Shown here: in pieces, positions 44,648 through 54,283 of the stretch | Position numbering within the stretch: the first letter of the stretch is position 1 | Layout: every line of letters starts with the position of its first letter | NCBI GenBank assembly: GCA_963664715.2 | Contig: CAXXUY010000017.1 | Coordinates: 105,924-169,923, forward strand | Origin: JAPOXR01 sp963664715 | GTDB lineage: Bacteria > Pseudomonadota > Alphaproteobacteria > Rhodobacterales > Rhodobacteraceae | Reading direction: 5' to 3' | DNA length: 64,000 bases | The notes under the pieces: generated by a model | Databases searched by the model: none | Seen by the model: the letters and a program-made list of their open reading frames with translations, nothing else | What the model was told of the DNA's origin: nothing | Translations under genes and position numbers: made by a program

Positions 44648-46024
44648 GTGACTGACAAAGAAAAATACCTGCTACGCAACTGGCAACCCGAGAATATCGA
44701 GTTCTGGGAGAGCCGGGGCAAGAAGATCGCGACACGCAACCTCTGGATTTCGATCCCATGCCTGCTTCTGGCATTTTCCGTCTGGCTCGTTTGGTCAATA
44801 GTCGTTGCCAAGCTGCCTTCGGTCGGATTTGACTACAGTACGGACCAGTTGTTCTGGCTGGCAGCCCTGCCGGGCCTTTCCGGCGCGACACTGCGCGTCT
44901 TCTACAGCTTCATGATCCCGATCTTTGGCGGAAGAAAGTGGACGGCATTGTCGACGGCTTCACTGCTGCTTCCGGCACTCGGGGTCGGATTCGCGGTTCA
45001 GAATTCGGCAACTCCGTATCCCGTGTTCGTGATCCTGGCGCTGTTGTGCGGATTGGGCGGAGGTAACTTTGCCTCTTCGATGGCAAATATCGCGTATTTC
45101 TTCCCCAAGGCGACCAAGGGCAATGCCCTTGCCCTGAATGCCGGGCTTGGCAATCTGGGCGTTTCGGTCATGCAATTCGTTGTGCCGATCGTGATTACTG
45201 CAGGGGTGTTCGGGGCAATTGGTGGCAGTCCGCAGACACTGCCGGACGGCAGCCAGGTGTGGATGCAGAATGCCGGCTTCATCTGGGTTCCACTGCTCGC
45301 GGCAAGCACGATTGCCGCCTGGTTTGGAATGAACGACATCGACGGGACACGCGCTTCGATACGTGAACAGATCGTCATCCTCAGGCGGCGGCACAACTGG
45401 ATCATGTGCGTCTTGTACACCGGCACCTTCGGGTCCTTCATCGGCTATTCTGCGGGATTTCCTCTGCTGATCAAGACGCAGTTTCCGCAGGCGGACGCTC
45501 TGTCGTACGCGTTTCTCGGACCGCTGGTTGGCGCACTCAGCCGTGCATCGACCGGTTGGGTATCGGACAAGTACGGAGGTGGCCGGATCACCTTCTGGAC
45601 ATTCGCCGGCATGATCATTGCTGTGCTGGGAGTGCTCTTCTTTCTGCCCGGCCAGGTGTCGGCCGGTAATTTCTGGGGTTTCTTCGCGTGTTTCATGTTA
45701 TTGTTCGTCCTGACCGGAATTGGCAATGCATCGACGTTCCAGATGATTCCCACGATCGTGCGCCAGGAAGTTCCCCGACTGGTGCCGGGCATTGGTCCCG
45801 AGGCCGCGCTGGCCCAAAGCGAAAGAGAGAGCGCATCGATTATCGCGTTTACGTCGGCAATTGCTGCGTATGGCGCGTTCTTCATTCCCAAGGCGTATGG
45901 AACATCGATCGGAGTGACCGGTGGCCCGGAAGCTGCCTTGATCTGCTTCGCCGTGTTCTACGGAGTCTGCCTTGCCACGACATGGTGGTTCTACAGCCGG
46001 CGAGGTGCGCCAGTGCCAGCCTGA
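44648..46024 (+). CDS. narK: Nitrate/nitrite antiporter, NarK2-type MFS carrier
   Basis: A 458-residue inner-membrane protein with 12 hydrophobic segments and a longer N-terminal cytoplasmic region (about 35 residues) than the preceding carrier. The nitrate signature CGLGGGNFASSMANIAYFFP is near 133-152. It resembles the NarK2 branch, which exchanges nitrate for nitrite. The start is GTG at 44648 with GGAAGTG just upstream; no ATG is available near it. The gap to the first narK is 54 bases and to narG is 44 bases, so one operon is likely. Confidence 0.92.
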   Translation: MTDKEKYLLRNWQPENIEFWESRGKKIATRNLWISIPCLLLAFSVWLVWSIVVAKLPSVGFDYSTDQLFWLAALPGLSGATLRVFYSFMIPIFGGRKWTALSTASLLLPALGVGFAVQNSATPYPVFVILALLCGLGGGNFASSMANIAYFFPKATKGNALALNAGLGNLGVSVMQFVVPIVITAGVFGAIGGSPQTLPDGSQVWMQNAGFIWVPLLAASTIAAWFGMNDIDGTRASIREQIVILRRRHNWIMCVLYTGTFGSFIGYSAGFPLLIKTQFPQADALSYAFLGPLVGALSRASTGWVSDKYGGGRITFWTFAGMIIAVLGVLFFLPGQVSAGNFWGFFACFMLLFVLTGIGNASTFQMIPTIVRQEVPRLVPGIGPEAALAQSERESASIIAFTSAIAAYGAFFIPKAYGTSIGVTGGPEAALICFAVFYGVCLATTWWFYSRRGAPVPA

Positions 46025-46068
46025 TGAAGGATTGATCGGGAAGTGATCACAAGACCAGGGAGTCCAGG

Positions 46069-49000
46069 ATGAGTCAACTGCTTGATCGTTTGAATTTCCT
46101 GCAATCGAAGGAAATCGAGAAATTTGCTGACGGGCATGGCCAGGTGACCCGCGAAAGCCGGGACTGGGAAGACACCTACCGGCAACGTTGGCGACATGAC
46201 AAGGTCGTCCGATCAACACATGGCGTGAACTGCACCGGATCCTGCTCCTGGAACATCTATGTGAAGTCGGGAATCGTGACTTGGGAAACTCAGGCCACGG
46301 ACTACCCGAAGACCCGGCCTGATCTCCCCAATCACGAACCGAGGGGATGCTCCCGCGGTGCAAGCTATAGCTGGTACCTCTATTCGGCAAGCCGCGTCCG
46401 GCACCCACTGGTCCGCGGGGCACTCCTGCGTGCATGGCAACAACTGCGCAAGGACAGGACTCCCGCCGCCGCCTGGCAGGCCCTGCAGGAAAACCCTGAT
46501 TTGCGATCCTCCTATCTCGGCCTGCGCGGCAAGGGAGGTTTCGTCCGGGCTGACTGGGAGGAGGCTTCCGAGATCATTGCCGCCGCAAACGCGTGGACTG
46601 CGAGACGCTACGGTCCGGATCGCATCTTCGGATTCTCTCCGATTCCCGCAATGTCCATGGTGTCATACGCAGCCGGAACGCGGTACCTGAGCCTCATCGG
46701 CGGCGTTTGCATGAGCTTTTATGACTGGTATTGCGACCTTCCTCCCGCTTCGCCGATGACCTGGGGTGAACAGACCGACGTGCCGGAAAGCGCCGATTGG
46801 TATAACTCCGGATTTCTGCTGGTCTGGGGATCGAATGTGCCACAGACGCGGACCCCGGACGCGCATTTCTATACCGAAGCCCGATACAAGGGGACCAAAT
46901 CGGTAGTTGTTTGCCCCGACTACTCGGAAGCAGCCAAGTTCAGCGACATCTGGATTGCCCCGAAGCAGGGGACCGACAGCGCGCTGGCCATGGCGTTCGG
47001 ACATGTCATCCTGCGTGAATTCCATGTCGAACGGCAGGTGGAGTATTTCGAGAATTACTGCCGGAAGTTCACCGACATGCCGATGCTGGTCAGACTGGAA
47101 GAACGGGACGGGCGGCTGGTCCCCGGCCGCTTCCTCCGGGCCTCGGACCTCACAAATGATCTCGGAGAGGAAAACAACCCGGACTGGAAGGTCCTGGCCA
47201 TTGACGGGGTGTCGGACGACATCGTCGTACCGAATGGCTCGATCGGATTTCGCTGGGGACAGGAAGGTGCATGGAACCTGGAGGAGAAGGCAGACGGCAA
47301 GACCGTAACCCTGAAGAAAACCCTGATCGCAGAGTCTGATCACGATGAATTGGCCGAGGTCGGTTTCCCCTATTTCGGCGGCCAGGCGACTTCACCTTTC
47401 GTGAAGTGCGACCATCCGGAAGTGCTCACGAGGCTGGTTCCCGCGAAGCGCGTTGAACTCGATGGCAAATCCGCCCTGGTGGCCACGGTTTTCGACCTGC
47501 TCTGTGCAAATTACGGTGTGGACCGCGGCATCGGTGATGGAAATGCGGCAGCTGAATACGGAGCAGACATTCCGTTCACACCGGCCTGGGCCGAGAAGAT
47601 CACCGGAGTCAGTCGACAGAACATCGAGTCCGTTGCACGTGAATTCGCAAGAAATGCCGAGCTGACCGAAGGCCGCTCAATGGTGATCGTGGGCGCCGGA
47701 CTCAACCATTGGTACCACATGGACATGAACTACCGCGGCATCATCAACATGCTGGCGATGTGCGGCTGCACGGGCAAGTCCGGAGGCGGCTGGAGCCATT
47801 ATGTCGGCCAGGAGAAACTGAGGCCGCAGACCGGCTGGCTCCCGCTCGCGTTTGCCCTTGATTGGTCACGGCCACCGCGCCAGATGAACTCGACGTCAGC
47901 ATGGTATGCCCATTCGGACCAGTGGCGATACGAGACACTGGATGCATCGGAACTGGTGTCACCGACGGCCCCGGAAGGAGACTGGTCAGGGAGCATGATC
48001 GATTTCAATGTCCGCGCTGAACGCATGGGTTGGCTGCCTTCCGCTCCGCAACTGAAGCAGAATCCGCTGGATATCGGCAGGGAGGCAAAGGAGTCCGGGG
48101 CCAATGTGGCCGAACTCGTCGCCGAACGACTGATGTCCGGCGAGATTCAGATGTCCTGCGAGGATCCGGATGCGCCGGAAAACTGGCCGCGCAACCTGTT
48201 TGTCTGGAGGTCGAACCTGCTCGGTTCGTCGGGCAAGGGTCATGAGTATTTTCTCAAGCACCTGCTGGGCACCGAAAACAGCGTCATGGCACCGGACATC
48301 GCCGAATCCGGACGGAAGATGCCTTCAGAGGTGAAGTGGCACGAAGATCCGGCAACCGGAAAGCTGGACTTGCTGGTCTGCATCGATTTCAGGATGTCAA
48401 CCACGGCGGTCTACTCGGACATCGTGCTGCCGACGGCCAGCTGGTACGAGAAGAACGATCTCAACACCAGCGACATGCACCCGTTCATCCACCCGCTCCA
48501 GGCGGCAGTGAATCCAGCCTACGAATCCAAATCCGACTGGGACATCTTCAAGCAGATCGCCAGGAAGTTTTCGGAAGTGTCACCAGAGGTCCTCGGTGTC
48601 GAAAACGATGCCGTGCTGGTGCCGATCCTCCACGACACTCCGGGAGAGATCGCCCAACCGAATGTCATGGACTGGAAGAAAGGCGAATGCACGCTCGCTC
48701 CGGGCCGGACCGGCCCGAACATCGTATCGGTTGTACGCGACTACCCTGCAGTCTATGATCGGTTCACCGCACTTGGTCCGCTTATGGAAAAGCTCGGAAA
48801 TGGCGGCAAGGGCATCACGTGGGATACCAAGGATGAGGTCGGACATCTCAGGCAATGGAACGGCACCTGGACATCAGGTCGTTCAAAGGGCTGCGCCAAG
48901 ATTGAAAGCGACATCGATGCGGCTGAGACAATTCTTGCGCTCGCTCCGGAGACAAATGGTGAAGTTGCCGTCAGGGCGTGGAAATCGCTCGAACGCGCCA

Positions 49001-49806
49001 CAGGGTTGCACCACGCCCACCTCGCGTTGCCAATGCAGCACAACAAGATCACCTTCCACGACATTGCCGCGCAGCCGCGCAAGATCATCTCGTCACCGAC
49101 CTGGTCCGGCATCGAAAGCGACGAGGTGTGCTACAACGCCGGATATACAAACGTGCACGAACTGATCCCATGGCGAACACTTACCGGACGCCAGCAACTC
49201 TACCAGGACCATGCATGGATGCTGGCATTCGGGGAAGGGCTGTGTACGTATCGACCGCCGGTCGACCTCAAGACAATCGCCGGCGGAAGGGACCAGGTGG
49301 AATCTGACGGCGAGCCGCAGGTCATCCTGAACTTCATAACTCCGCACCAGAAATGGGGCATTCACTCAACATATTCCGACAATCTGCTGATGCTGACCCT
49401 CAATCGCGGTGGGCCCGTGGTCTGGATTTCCGAAGACGACGCAGGATCGGCCGGTATCGAGGATAATGACTGGGTCGAAGTCTACAACGCAAATGGCGCA
49501 CTGACTGCCCGGGCAGTTGTGTCGCAAAGGATCAGGAACGGGACGATTTTCATGTATCATGCCCAGGAGAAGATCGTTAACACACCCGGATCAAAGCTAA
49601 CGGGGCGAAGGGGCGGCATCCACAACTCCGTGACGCGCACGACCCTGAAACCCACTCACATGATCGGCGGCTACGCGCAGCAGAGTTACGGGTTCAACTA
49701 TTACGGAACAGTCGGTTCGAACCGGGATGAATTCGTGATTGTTCGAAAGATGAATGAGGTTGACTGGCTTGAAAGGCCTTTGCAACGAGCGGAGTTAGCA
49801 CCATGA
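46069..49806 (+). CDS. narG: Respiratory nitrate reductase alpha subunit
   Basis: A 1245-residue catalytic subunit of standard length that reduces nitrate to nitrite on the cytoplasmic face of the membrane. His51, Cys55, Cys59 and Cys94 are the FS0 4Fe-4S ligands (HGVNCTGSC and RGCSRG). Asp223 in YCDLPPASP is the molybdenum ligand. TPDAHFYTEARYKGTK near 262-277 also matches the E. coli enzyme. No twin-arginine export signal is present, as expected for NarG. It overlaps narH by four bases. Molybdenum-cofactor genes are not in the window. Confidence 0.99.
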   Translation: MSQLLDRLNFLQSKEIEKFADGHGQVTRESRDWEDTYRQRWRHDKVVRSTHGVNCTGSCSWNIYVKSGIVTWETQATDYPKTRPDLPNHEPRGCSRGASYSWYLYSASRVRHPLVRGALLRAWQQLRKDRTPAAAWQALQENPDLRSSYLGLRGKGGFVRADWEEASEIIAAANAWTARRYGPDRIFGFSPIPAMSMVSYAAGTRYLSLIGGVCMSFYDWYCDLPPASPMTWGEQTDVPESADWYNSGFLLVWGSNVPQTRTPDAHFYTEARYKGTKSVVVCPDYSEAAKFSDIWIAPKQGTDSALAMAFGHVILREFHVERQVEYFENYCRKFTDMPMLVRLEERDGRLVPGRFLRASDLTNDLGEENNPDWKVLAIDGVSDDIVVPNGSIGFRWGQEGAWNLEEKADGKTVTLKKTLIAESDHDELAEVGFPYFGGQATSPFVKCDHPEVLTRLVPAKRVELDGKSALVATVFDLLCANYGVDRGIGDGNAAAEYGADIPFTPAWAEKITGVSRQNIESVAREFARNAELTEGRSMVIVGAGLNHWYHMDMNYRGIINMLAMCGCTGKSGGGWSHYVGQEKLRPQTGWLPLAFALDWSRPPRQMNSTSAWYAHSDQWRYETLDASELVSPTAPEGDWSGSMIDFNVRAERMGWLPSAPQLKQNPLDIGREAKESGANVAELVAERLMSGEIQMSCEDPDAPENWPRNLFVWRSNLLGSSGKGHEYFLKHLLGTENSVMAPDIAESGRKMPSEVKWHEDPATGKLDLLVCIDFRMSTTAVYSDIVLPTASWYEKNDLNTSDMHPFIHPLQAAVNPAYESKSDWDIFKQIARKFSEVSPEVLGVENDAVLVPILHDTPGEIAQPNVMDWKKGECTLAPGRTGPNIVSVVRDYPAVYDRFTALGPLMEKLGNGGKGITWDTKDEVGHLRQWNGTWTSGRSKGCAKIESDIDAAETILALAPETNGEVAVRAWKSLERATGLHHAHLALPMQHNKITFHDIAAQPRKIISSPTWSGIESDEVCYNAGYTNVHELIPWRTLTGRQQLYQDHAWMLAFGEGLCTYRPPVDLKTIAGGRDQVESDGEPQVILNFITPHQKWGIHSTYSDNLLMLTLNRGGPVVWISEDDAGSAGIEDNDWVEVYNANGALTARAVVSQRIRNGTIFMYHAQEKIVNTPGSKLTGRRGGIHNSVTRTTLKPTHMIGGYAQQSYGFNYYGTVGSNRDEFVIVRKMNEVDWLERPLQRAELAP

Positions 49807-51326
49807 AAATCAGGGCGCAGATCGGAAAGGTCCTCAATCTGGACAAGTGCATCGGCTGTCACACCTGCTCGGTAACCTGCAAGAATGTCTGGACCAGCCG
49901 CGACGGCGTGGAATACGCCTGGTTCAACAATGTCGAAACCAAGCCCGGTATCGGCTACCCGAAGAACTGGGAAGACCAGTCGAAGTGGAATGGTGGCTGG
50001 GAACGCACCAAGTCGGGAACGCTGCAGCCCAAACAGGGCAGCAAATGGAGAATCCTCGCCAAGATCTTCGGCAACCCCGACCTGCCGGAAATTGATGACT
50101 ACTACGAACCGTTCGATTTCGATTACGACAATCTGAAATCGGCGCCGGAAATGGAGGCATTCCCGACGGCTCGACCTCGCTCGAAGATTACGGGGGAACG
50201 AATTGAGAAGATCGAGTGGGGTCCGAATTGGGAGGAAATCCTGGGCGGAGAGTTCGAAAAGCGGTCGAAGGACACGAATTTTGAAGGAGTGCAGAAGGAG
50301 ATCTACGGCGAATACGAAAACACTTTCATGATGTATCTGCCCAGACTCTGCGAGCATTGCCTGAACCCGTCCTGTACGGCGAGTTGCCCGTCCGGTGCCA
50401 TCTACAAGCGCGAAGAAGACGGCATTGTCCTCATTGACCAGGAACAATGCCGAGGCTGGCGCATGTGCGTGTCTGGCTGCCCGTACAAGAAGATCTACTA
50501 TAACTGGGCGACCGGAAAGTCGGAAAAGTGCACGTTCTGCTATCCGCGAATTGAATCCGGCAGCCCGACGGTGTGCTCGGAAACCTGCGTCGGACGGATC
50601 CGTTATCTGGGTGTGATTCTTTACGATGCGGACCGGATTCACGAAGCGGCGAACAGCGCGGACCCCAAGGATCTCTACCGGGCACAACTGGACCTGTTCC
50701 TGGACCCGAACGATCCCTCGATTCGGCGCCAGGCACTTGCCGATGGGGTGTCCGAGGACTGGCTCGAGGCAGCCACCCGCTCTCCAGTTTGGAAGATGGC
50801 GGTCGATTGGAAGGTCGCCTTCCCTCTCCACCCCGAATACAGGACACTTCCAATGGTCTGGTATGTCCCACCACTCAGCCCCATCCAGAACGCGAGCGAA
50901 AAGAGCTTGATCGACATGGACAGGGAAATTCCGGATGTCCGTTCGCTTCGAATTCCCGTGAGGTACCTTGCAAACATGCTCACGGCCGGAGACGAACAAC
51001 CGGTCGTCACGGCACTTGAACGAATGCTGGCAATGCGCGTCTTCATGCGGGCCAAGACCGTTGAAGGCGTGGTCGATGAATCGATTGCTGAACGGGTAGG
51101 CCTGACGGCTGAAACAATCGATGAAATGTACAGGATCATGGCCCTTGCCGACTACGATGACCGATTCGTCATTCCGACCACGCACAGGGAAAATGTCGAG
51201 GATGCGCATTTCCTGCGTGGCGGCTGCGGCTTCACCGACGGCAATGCATGCTCCACCGGCATCAGCCAGGGGTCCCTGTTCGGCGGTGGAGCCAGGCAAC
51301 TGGCGATTCCGGAGGACGGCCGCTGA
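49803..51326 (+). CDS. narH: Respiratory nitrate reductase beta subunit
   Basis: A 507-residue iron-sulfur subunit carrying electrons from NarI to NarG. Cys16, Cys19, Cys22 and Cys26 form the first cluster motif. Later motifs are CEHCLNPSCTASCP, CRGWRMCVSGCP and KCTFCYPRIESG. The tryptophan in CRGWRMC marks the site that holds a 3Fe-4S cluster in this family. Start ATG overlaps the narG stop (ATGA) and the end shares a base with narJ. Confidence 0.99.
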   Translation: MKIRAQIGKVLNLDKCIGCHTCSVTCKNVWTSRDGVEYAWFNNVETKPGIGYPKNWEDQSKWNGGWERTKSGTLQPKQGSKWRILAKIFGNPDLPEIDDYYEPFDFDYDNLKSAPEMEAFPTARPRSKITGERIEKIEWGPNWEEILGGEFEKRSKDTNFEGVQKEIYGEYENTFMMYLPRLCEHCLNPSCTASCPSGAIYKREEDGIVLIDQEQCRGWRMCVSGCPYKKIYYNWATGKSEKCTFCYPRIESGSPTVCSETCVGRIRYLGVILYDADRIHEAANSADPKDLYRAQLDLFLDPNDPSIRRQALADGVSEDWLEAATRSPVWKMAVDWKVAFPLHPEYRTLPMVWYVPPLSPIQNASEKSLIDMDREIPDVRSLRIPVRYLANMLTAGDEQPVVTALERMLAMRVFMRAKTVEGVVDESIAERVGLTAETIDEMYRIMALADYDDRFVIPTTHRENVEDAHFLRGGCGFTDGNACSTGISQGSLFGGGARQLAIPEDGR

Positions 51327-52033
51327 TGGACCGGACACTGAAATCACTGTCGATACTGCTTTCCTATCCGACCGGAGAACTCAAGGAGGCCATTCCGGAC
51401 CTGCGAGCCGTCTTTGAATCGGACCGCCGCCTGGATGCCGGAACCAGGGAGAATCTCGCCGAGTTTCTCGATGAACTTGATGCCATGGACATCTGGCAAC
51501 TCCAGGAGAGATTCGTGGAGGTATTCGACCGTTCCCGGTCCTTTTGCCTCAACCTGTTCGAACATGTCCACGGAGACAACCGCTCACGCGGGGCAGCCAT
51601 GATTGACTTGCTGGAGACCTACGAGCGGGCGGGACTTGAACCAAGCACAGTTGAGCTTCCCGACCACCTCCCTACCCTTCTCGAGTTCTTGTCGCTTCGT
51701 CCGACGGACGAGGCCAGGCGGATACTCGTCGATGCAAGCCACATAATCGAGGCACTCGGAACTCGCCTGTCGCGACGGCAGTGTCGATACGCATCGATTT
51801 TCACTGCGCTGGTGCGAATTGCCGGTGGCGTCAGTGACCGCGAGGCGCTGGCCGCCCTTCTCGTGCTTCCGGAGCCATCGGGCGACGACCTGGAAGCTCT
51901 AGATGAGTCCTGGGAAGAATCCGAGGTCACGTTCGGGCCGGGCGTCGGCGGTGATTGCCCGCAGGCCCGTGACCTGCTCTCGCGGATGGACGGCTCCCGA
52001 CCGATGGCCGATCACAATCAAGGAAGACGCTGA
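51326..52033 (+). CDS. narJ: Nitrate reductase molybdenum cofactor assembly chaperone
   Basis: A 235-residue helical chaperone of the TorD/NarJ family. LSILLSYPTGEL near residues 8-19 and FVEVFDRSRSFCLNLFEHVHGDNRSRG near 64-90 are the family core. It holds apo-NarGH while cofactors are inserted and is not part of the final enzyme. ATG at 51326 shares a base with the narH stop; the frame is open further upstream inside narH and that extension was rejected. The C-terminal 30 residues are acidic. Confidence 0.96.
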   Translation: MDRTLKSLSILLSYPTGELKEAIPDLRAVFESDRRLDAGTRENLAEFLDELDAMDIWQLQERFVEVFDRSRSFCLNLFEHVHGDNRSRGAAMIDLLETYERAGLEPSTVELPDHLPTLLEFLSLRPTDEARRILVDASHIIEALGTRLSRRQCRYASIFTALVRIAGGVSDREALAALLVLPEPSGDDLEALDESWEESEVTFGPGVGGDCPQARDLLSRMDGSRPMADHNQGRR

Positions 52034-52752
52034 TGCATGAATTCTTGTTCGGAATTTACCCCTATATCTGTCTTTCCGTTCTGCTTGTCGGCAGCATAGT
52101 CCGCTACGAGCGCGACCCGTTCACCTGGAAGTCATCCTCGAGCCAGCTTCTGAGAAGGAAGCAGCTGATTGCCGGATCCGTGATGTTCCATGTTGGTGTC
52201 CTGATCGTGTTTTTCGGCCATCTGGTCGGCCTTCTGACACCGATCGAGATCTTCGACATTCTGGGAATCGGTCACAGTTTCAAACAGATACTTGCCATTG
52301 TGGTCGGGGGATTGGCCGGTATCCTTGCGCTGGCAGGAGGATTAATGCTGCTTCATCGACGCCTGTCGGACCCGCGCATTCGCAGAACCTCGTCTTTCGC
52401 CGATATCGGCATACTTGTCCTGCTGGTCGTTCAGCTGATTCTGGGTCTCGGGACGATATTCATTTCCGTCCAGCACCTGGAAGGAGGCCAGATGGTTGCC
52501 TTCATGGCCTGGTCCCTCGGGATCTTCACCTTCGACTTCAATGCCGCAAGCTACATTGCCACCGCACATCCGATCTTCAAGATCCACATCTTTCTGGGAC
52601 TGACAATCTTTCTCCTGTTTCCGTTTACCAGGCTGGTTCACATGCTGTCGGCACCCTTGGGCTACGTATTCAGGCCGGGATACCAGGTTGTGAGATCACG
52701 CAGAAATGTTGCAACGGTAGAGAGCAACAGGGGTGCCGGGCGTCAGGGCTGA
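52033..52752 (+). CDS. narI: Respiratory nitrate reductase gamma subunit (cytochrome b)
   Basis: A 239-residue membrane subunit with five hydrophobic segments that oxidises quinol and holds two b hemes. Heme-ligand histidines are visible in MFHVGVLIVFFGHLVGL (about residues 55-71) and in HPIFKIHIFLG and TRLVHML (about 177-205). The start overlaps the narJ stop (TGATG). A basic C-terminal tail follows the last helix. Confidence 0.97.
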   Translation: MHEFLFGIYPYICLSVLLVGSIVRYERDPFTWKSSSSQLLRRKQLIAGSVMFHVGVLIVFFGHLVGLLTPIEIFDILGIGHSFKQILAIVVGGLAGILALAGGLMLLHRRLSDPRIRRTSSFADIGILVLLVVQLILGLGTIFISVQHLEGGQMVAFMAWSLGIFTFDFNAASYIATAHPIFKIHIFLGLTIFLLFPFTRLVHMLSAPLGYVFRPGYQVVRSRRNVATVESNRGAGRQG

Positions 52753-52797
52753 GTGCTTCCCCGACGGCCGATTGTGTGAAACTCCGGCAACGGTGCA

Positions 52798-53613
52798 ATG
52801 AAACCGCTGTTCCCGGATGTGTCAGTCAACGGCAGGACAATACCCGTCAGCCAGATTGCCGCGGAGGCCCAGAACCACAGGGCACCGGCGGGAAAGCCCG
52901 GACTGGCCTGGCGGCTGGCAGCGAGATCGCTGGTCATACGCGAGTTGCTCCTCCAGGAGGCGGAGAGGCGCGGTCTCGATGCCGAACCGAACCTCGATGG
53001 AATTGGACGTCGGGAAACCGAGTCCGAGGCAATGATCCGCGAACTGACCGAGATCGAAATCAAGCCGCGTCTGCCGGCACCGGATGATCTGCGAAATTTC
53101 TACAACGCTCATCCCGAACAGTTCCGCGCTCCATCGGTCTATGAAGCCTCGCACATACTGGTTGCAGCTCCGGAATCGGACCCGGAGCGCCGTGACAGGG
53201 CAAGGGAACATGCGGCGGAACTCCTGGACCTGCTCAAGAGTGACGAGACTGCCTTCGGGCGGATGGCCAAGAAGCACAGCGCGTGTGCTTCCGCAGCCAA
53301 TGGAGGTTCCCTCGGACAGCTTTCGGATGGTGACCTGGCGCCCGAGTTCGAAGCTGCACTTGAATTGCTGGCACCAGGCCAGATCGGTGACATGCTCGTC
53401 GAGACCAGATACGGATTTCATCTGGTTCGGCTGGACGCGCGGGCCAGAGGAGATGTTCTACCCTTCGAGTCGGTTCGTGAACGGATAGCCGAGACACTGG
53501 AGAAGGCATCATGGGCTTCTGCCGGACGGGACTTCATCCAGAGGCTGGTGGACAGGGCGGATATTTCCGGAATCGACATGGCCGGTTCCAGGTCACGCGA
53601 ATTTTCACCCTGA
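52798..53613 (+). CDS. Parvulin-type peptidyl-prolyl isomerase (nar operon)
   Basis: A 271-residue protein. The parvulin domain covers about 118-215: ASHILVAAPESD, then KKHSACASAANGGSLGQLSDGDLAPEFEAAL and the GFHLVRLD end motif. A helical N-terminal arm of about 100 residues precedes it, as in NifM-like isomerases. No signal peptide or membrane anchor is visible, so it should work in the cytoplasm. It follows narI by 45 bases. Related genes end nar operons in other bacteria, where they are suspected to help mature the reductase. Confidence 0.88.
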   Translation: MKPLFPDVSVNGRTIPVSQIAAEAQNHRAPAGKPGLAWRLAARSLVIRELLLQEAERRGLDAEPNLDGIGRRETESEAMIRELTEIEIKPRLPAPDDLRNFYNAHPEQFRAPSVYEASHILVAAPESDPERRDRAREHAAELLDLLKSDETAFGRMAKKHSACASAANGGSLGQLSDGDLAPEFEAALELLAPGQIGDMLVETRYGFHLVRLDARARGDVLPFESVRERIAETLEKASWASAGRDFIQRLVDRADISGIDMAGSRSREFSP

Positions 53614-54283
53614 ATCCGGATTTGCAACCACTATCATCCTGCCTTCCGGGGCAATCCGGTCCCTGGCAGGAATGCCCGGCTGAACAACAAGCCGATGACG
53701 GCATTGAGCAGGTGATTGGATTGAGGATTGTCTTCGTGATTCACGACTTGAAGTGACAGGGCCTCTCGCTCAGCGCAATTGCGCGAGACAGGCCCGGACC
53801 GCATTCGAGACGGTTCTGCGTCTCGAAAAACGTCCTCGATCGCATCCGCAAGCCAAGCTCGTACAAAGGGGTGGCAGTTCCGGCAAAGAAGACAACCCAG
53901 CGCTTCCCGTACCAATCCGGTCCCCTGGAAAATCGGCTCCTGCCCAAACCGGGAACTTCACCGCGCTGCCCGACACTTCAGTCCGGGAACAACAACCGGG
54001 AATCGTGGCGCGTCCTGAAAGGGCTACCTTGTGTTTCCGGTGTCGGTCCGGGATTCCTCGGGCCTGTTGGTCCGGCTTGCAGCATCACCAAGTTGCCTCG
54101 CTGGCCCGCCACATTGAGGGATTGGTACCGGATTTCCTGCCACCTAGCGAAACCGTCCGGAGCGCGACGATGTCATTCGGCCGGGCCGGCTGTTCCCGCC
54201 GGAACCTGTCTCGCAAAGGTGACATCTGTTGTTGCCAAAACTATATGGTGACAGAACCGATTATGAAGCTGAGGAATCCTGGC
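53614..54283. other. Long intergenic region before the pyrophosphatase gene
   Basis: About 670 bases without a recognised gene. The pyrophosphatase frame stays open back to 53753, but its translation is low-complexity, rich in Arg, Pro and Ser, and not family-like. A 93-codon minus-strand frame at 53634-53915 has no known domain. The pyrophosphatase promoter is expected in the last 100 bases. Confidence 0.5.

Noticed and set aside
49701..51347. 548-codon open frame antisense to narH
   Set aside because: It mirrors narH almost exactly and has no family resemblance or ribosome site. Long antisense frames are expected in GC-rich coding DNA with few stop codons on the opposite strand.
53753..54283. 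N-terminal extension of the pyrophosphatase
   Set aside because: The enzyme's first metal-ligand histidine must lie near the N-terminus, and ATG at 54284 has a good ribosome site. The extension is low-complexity.
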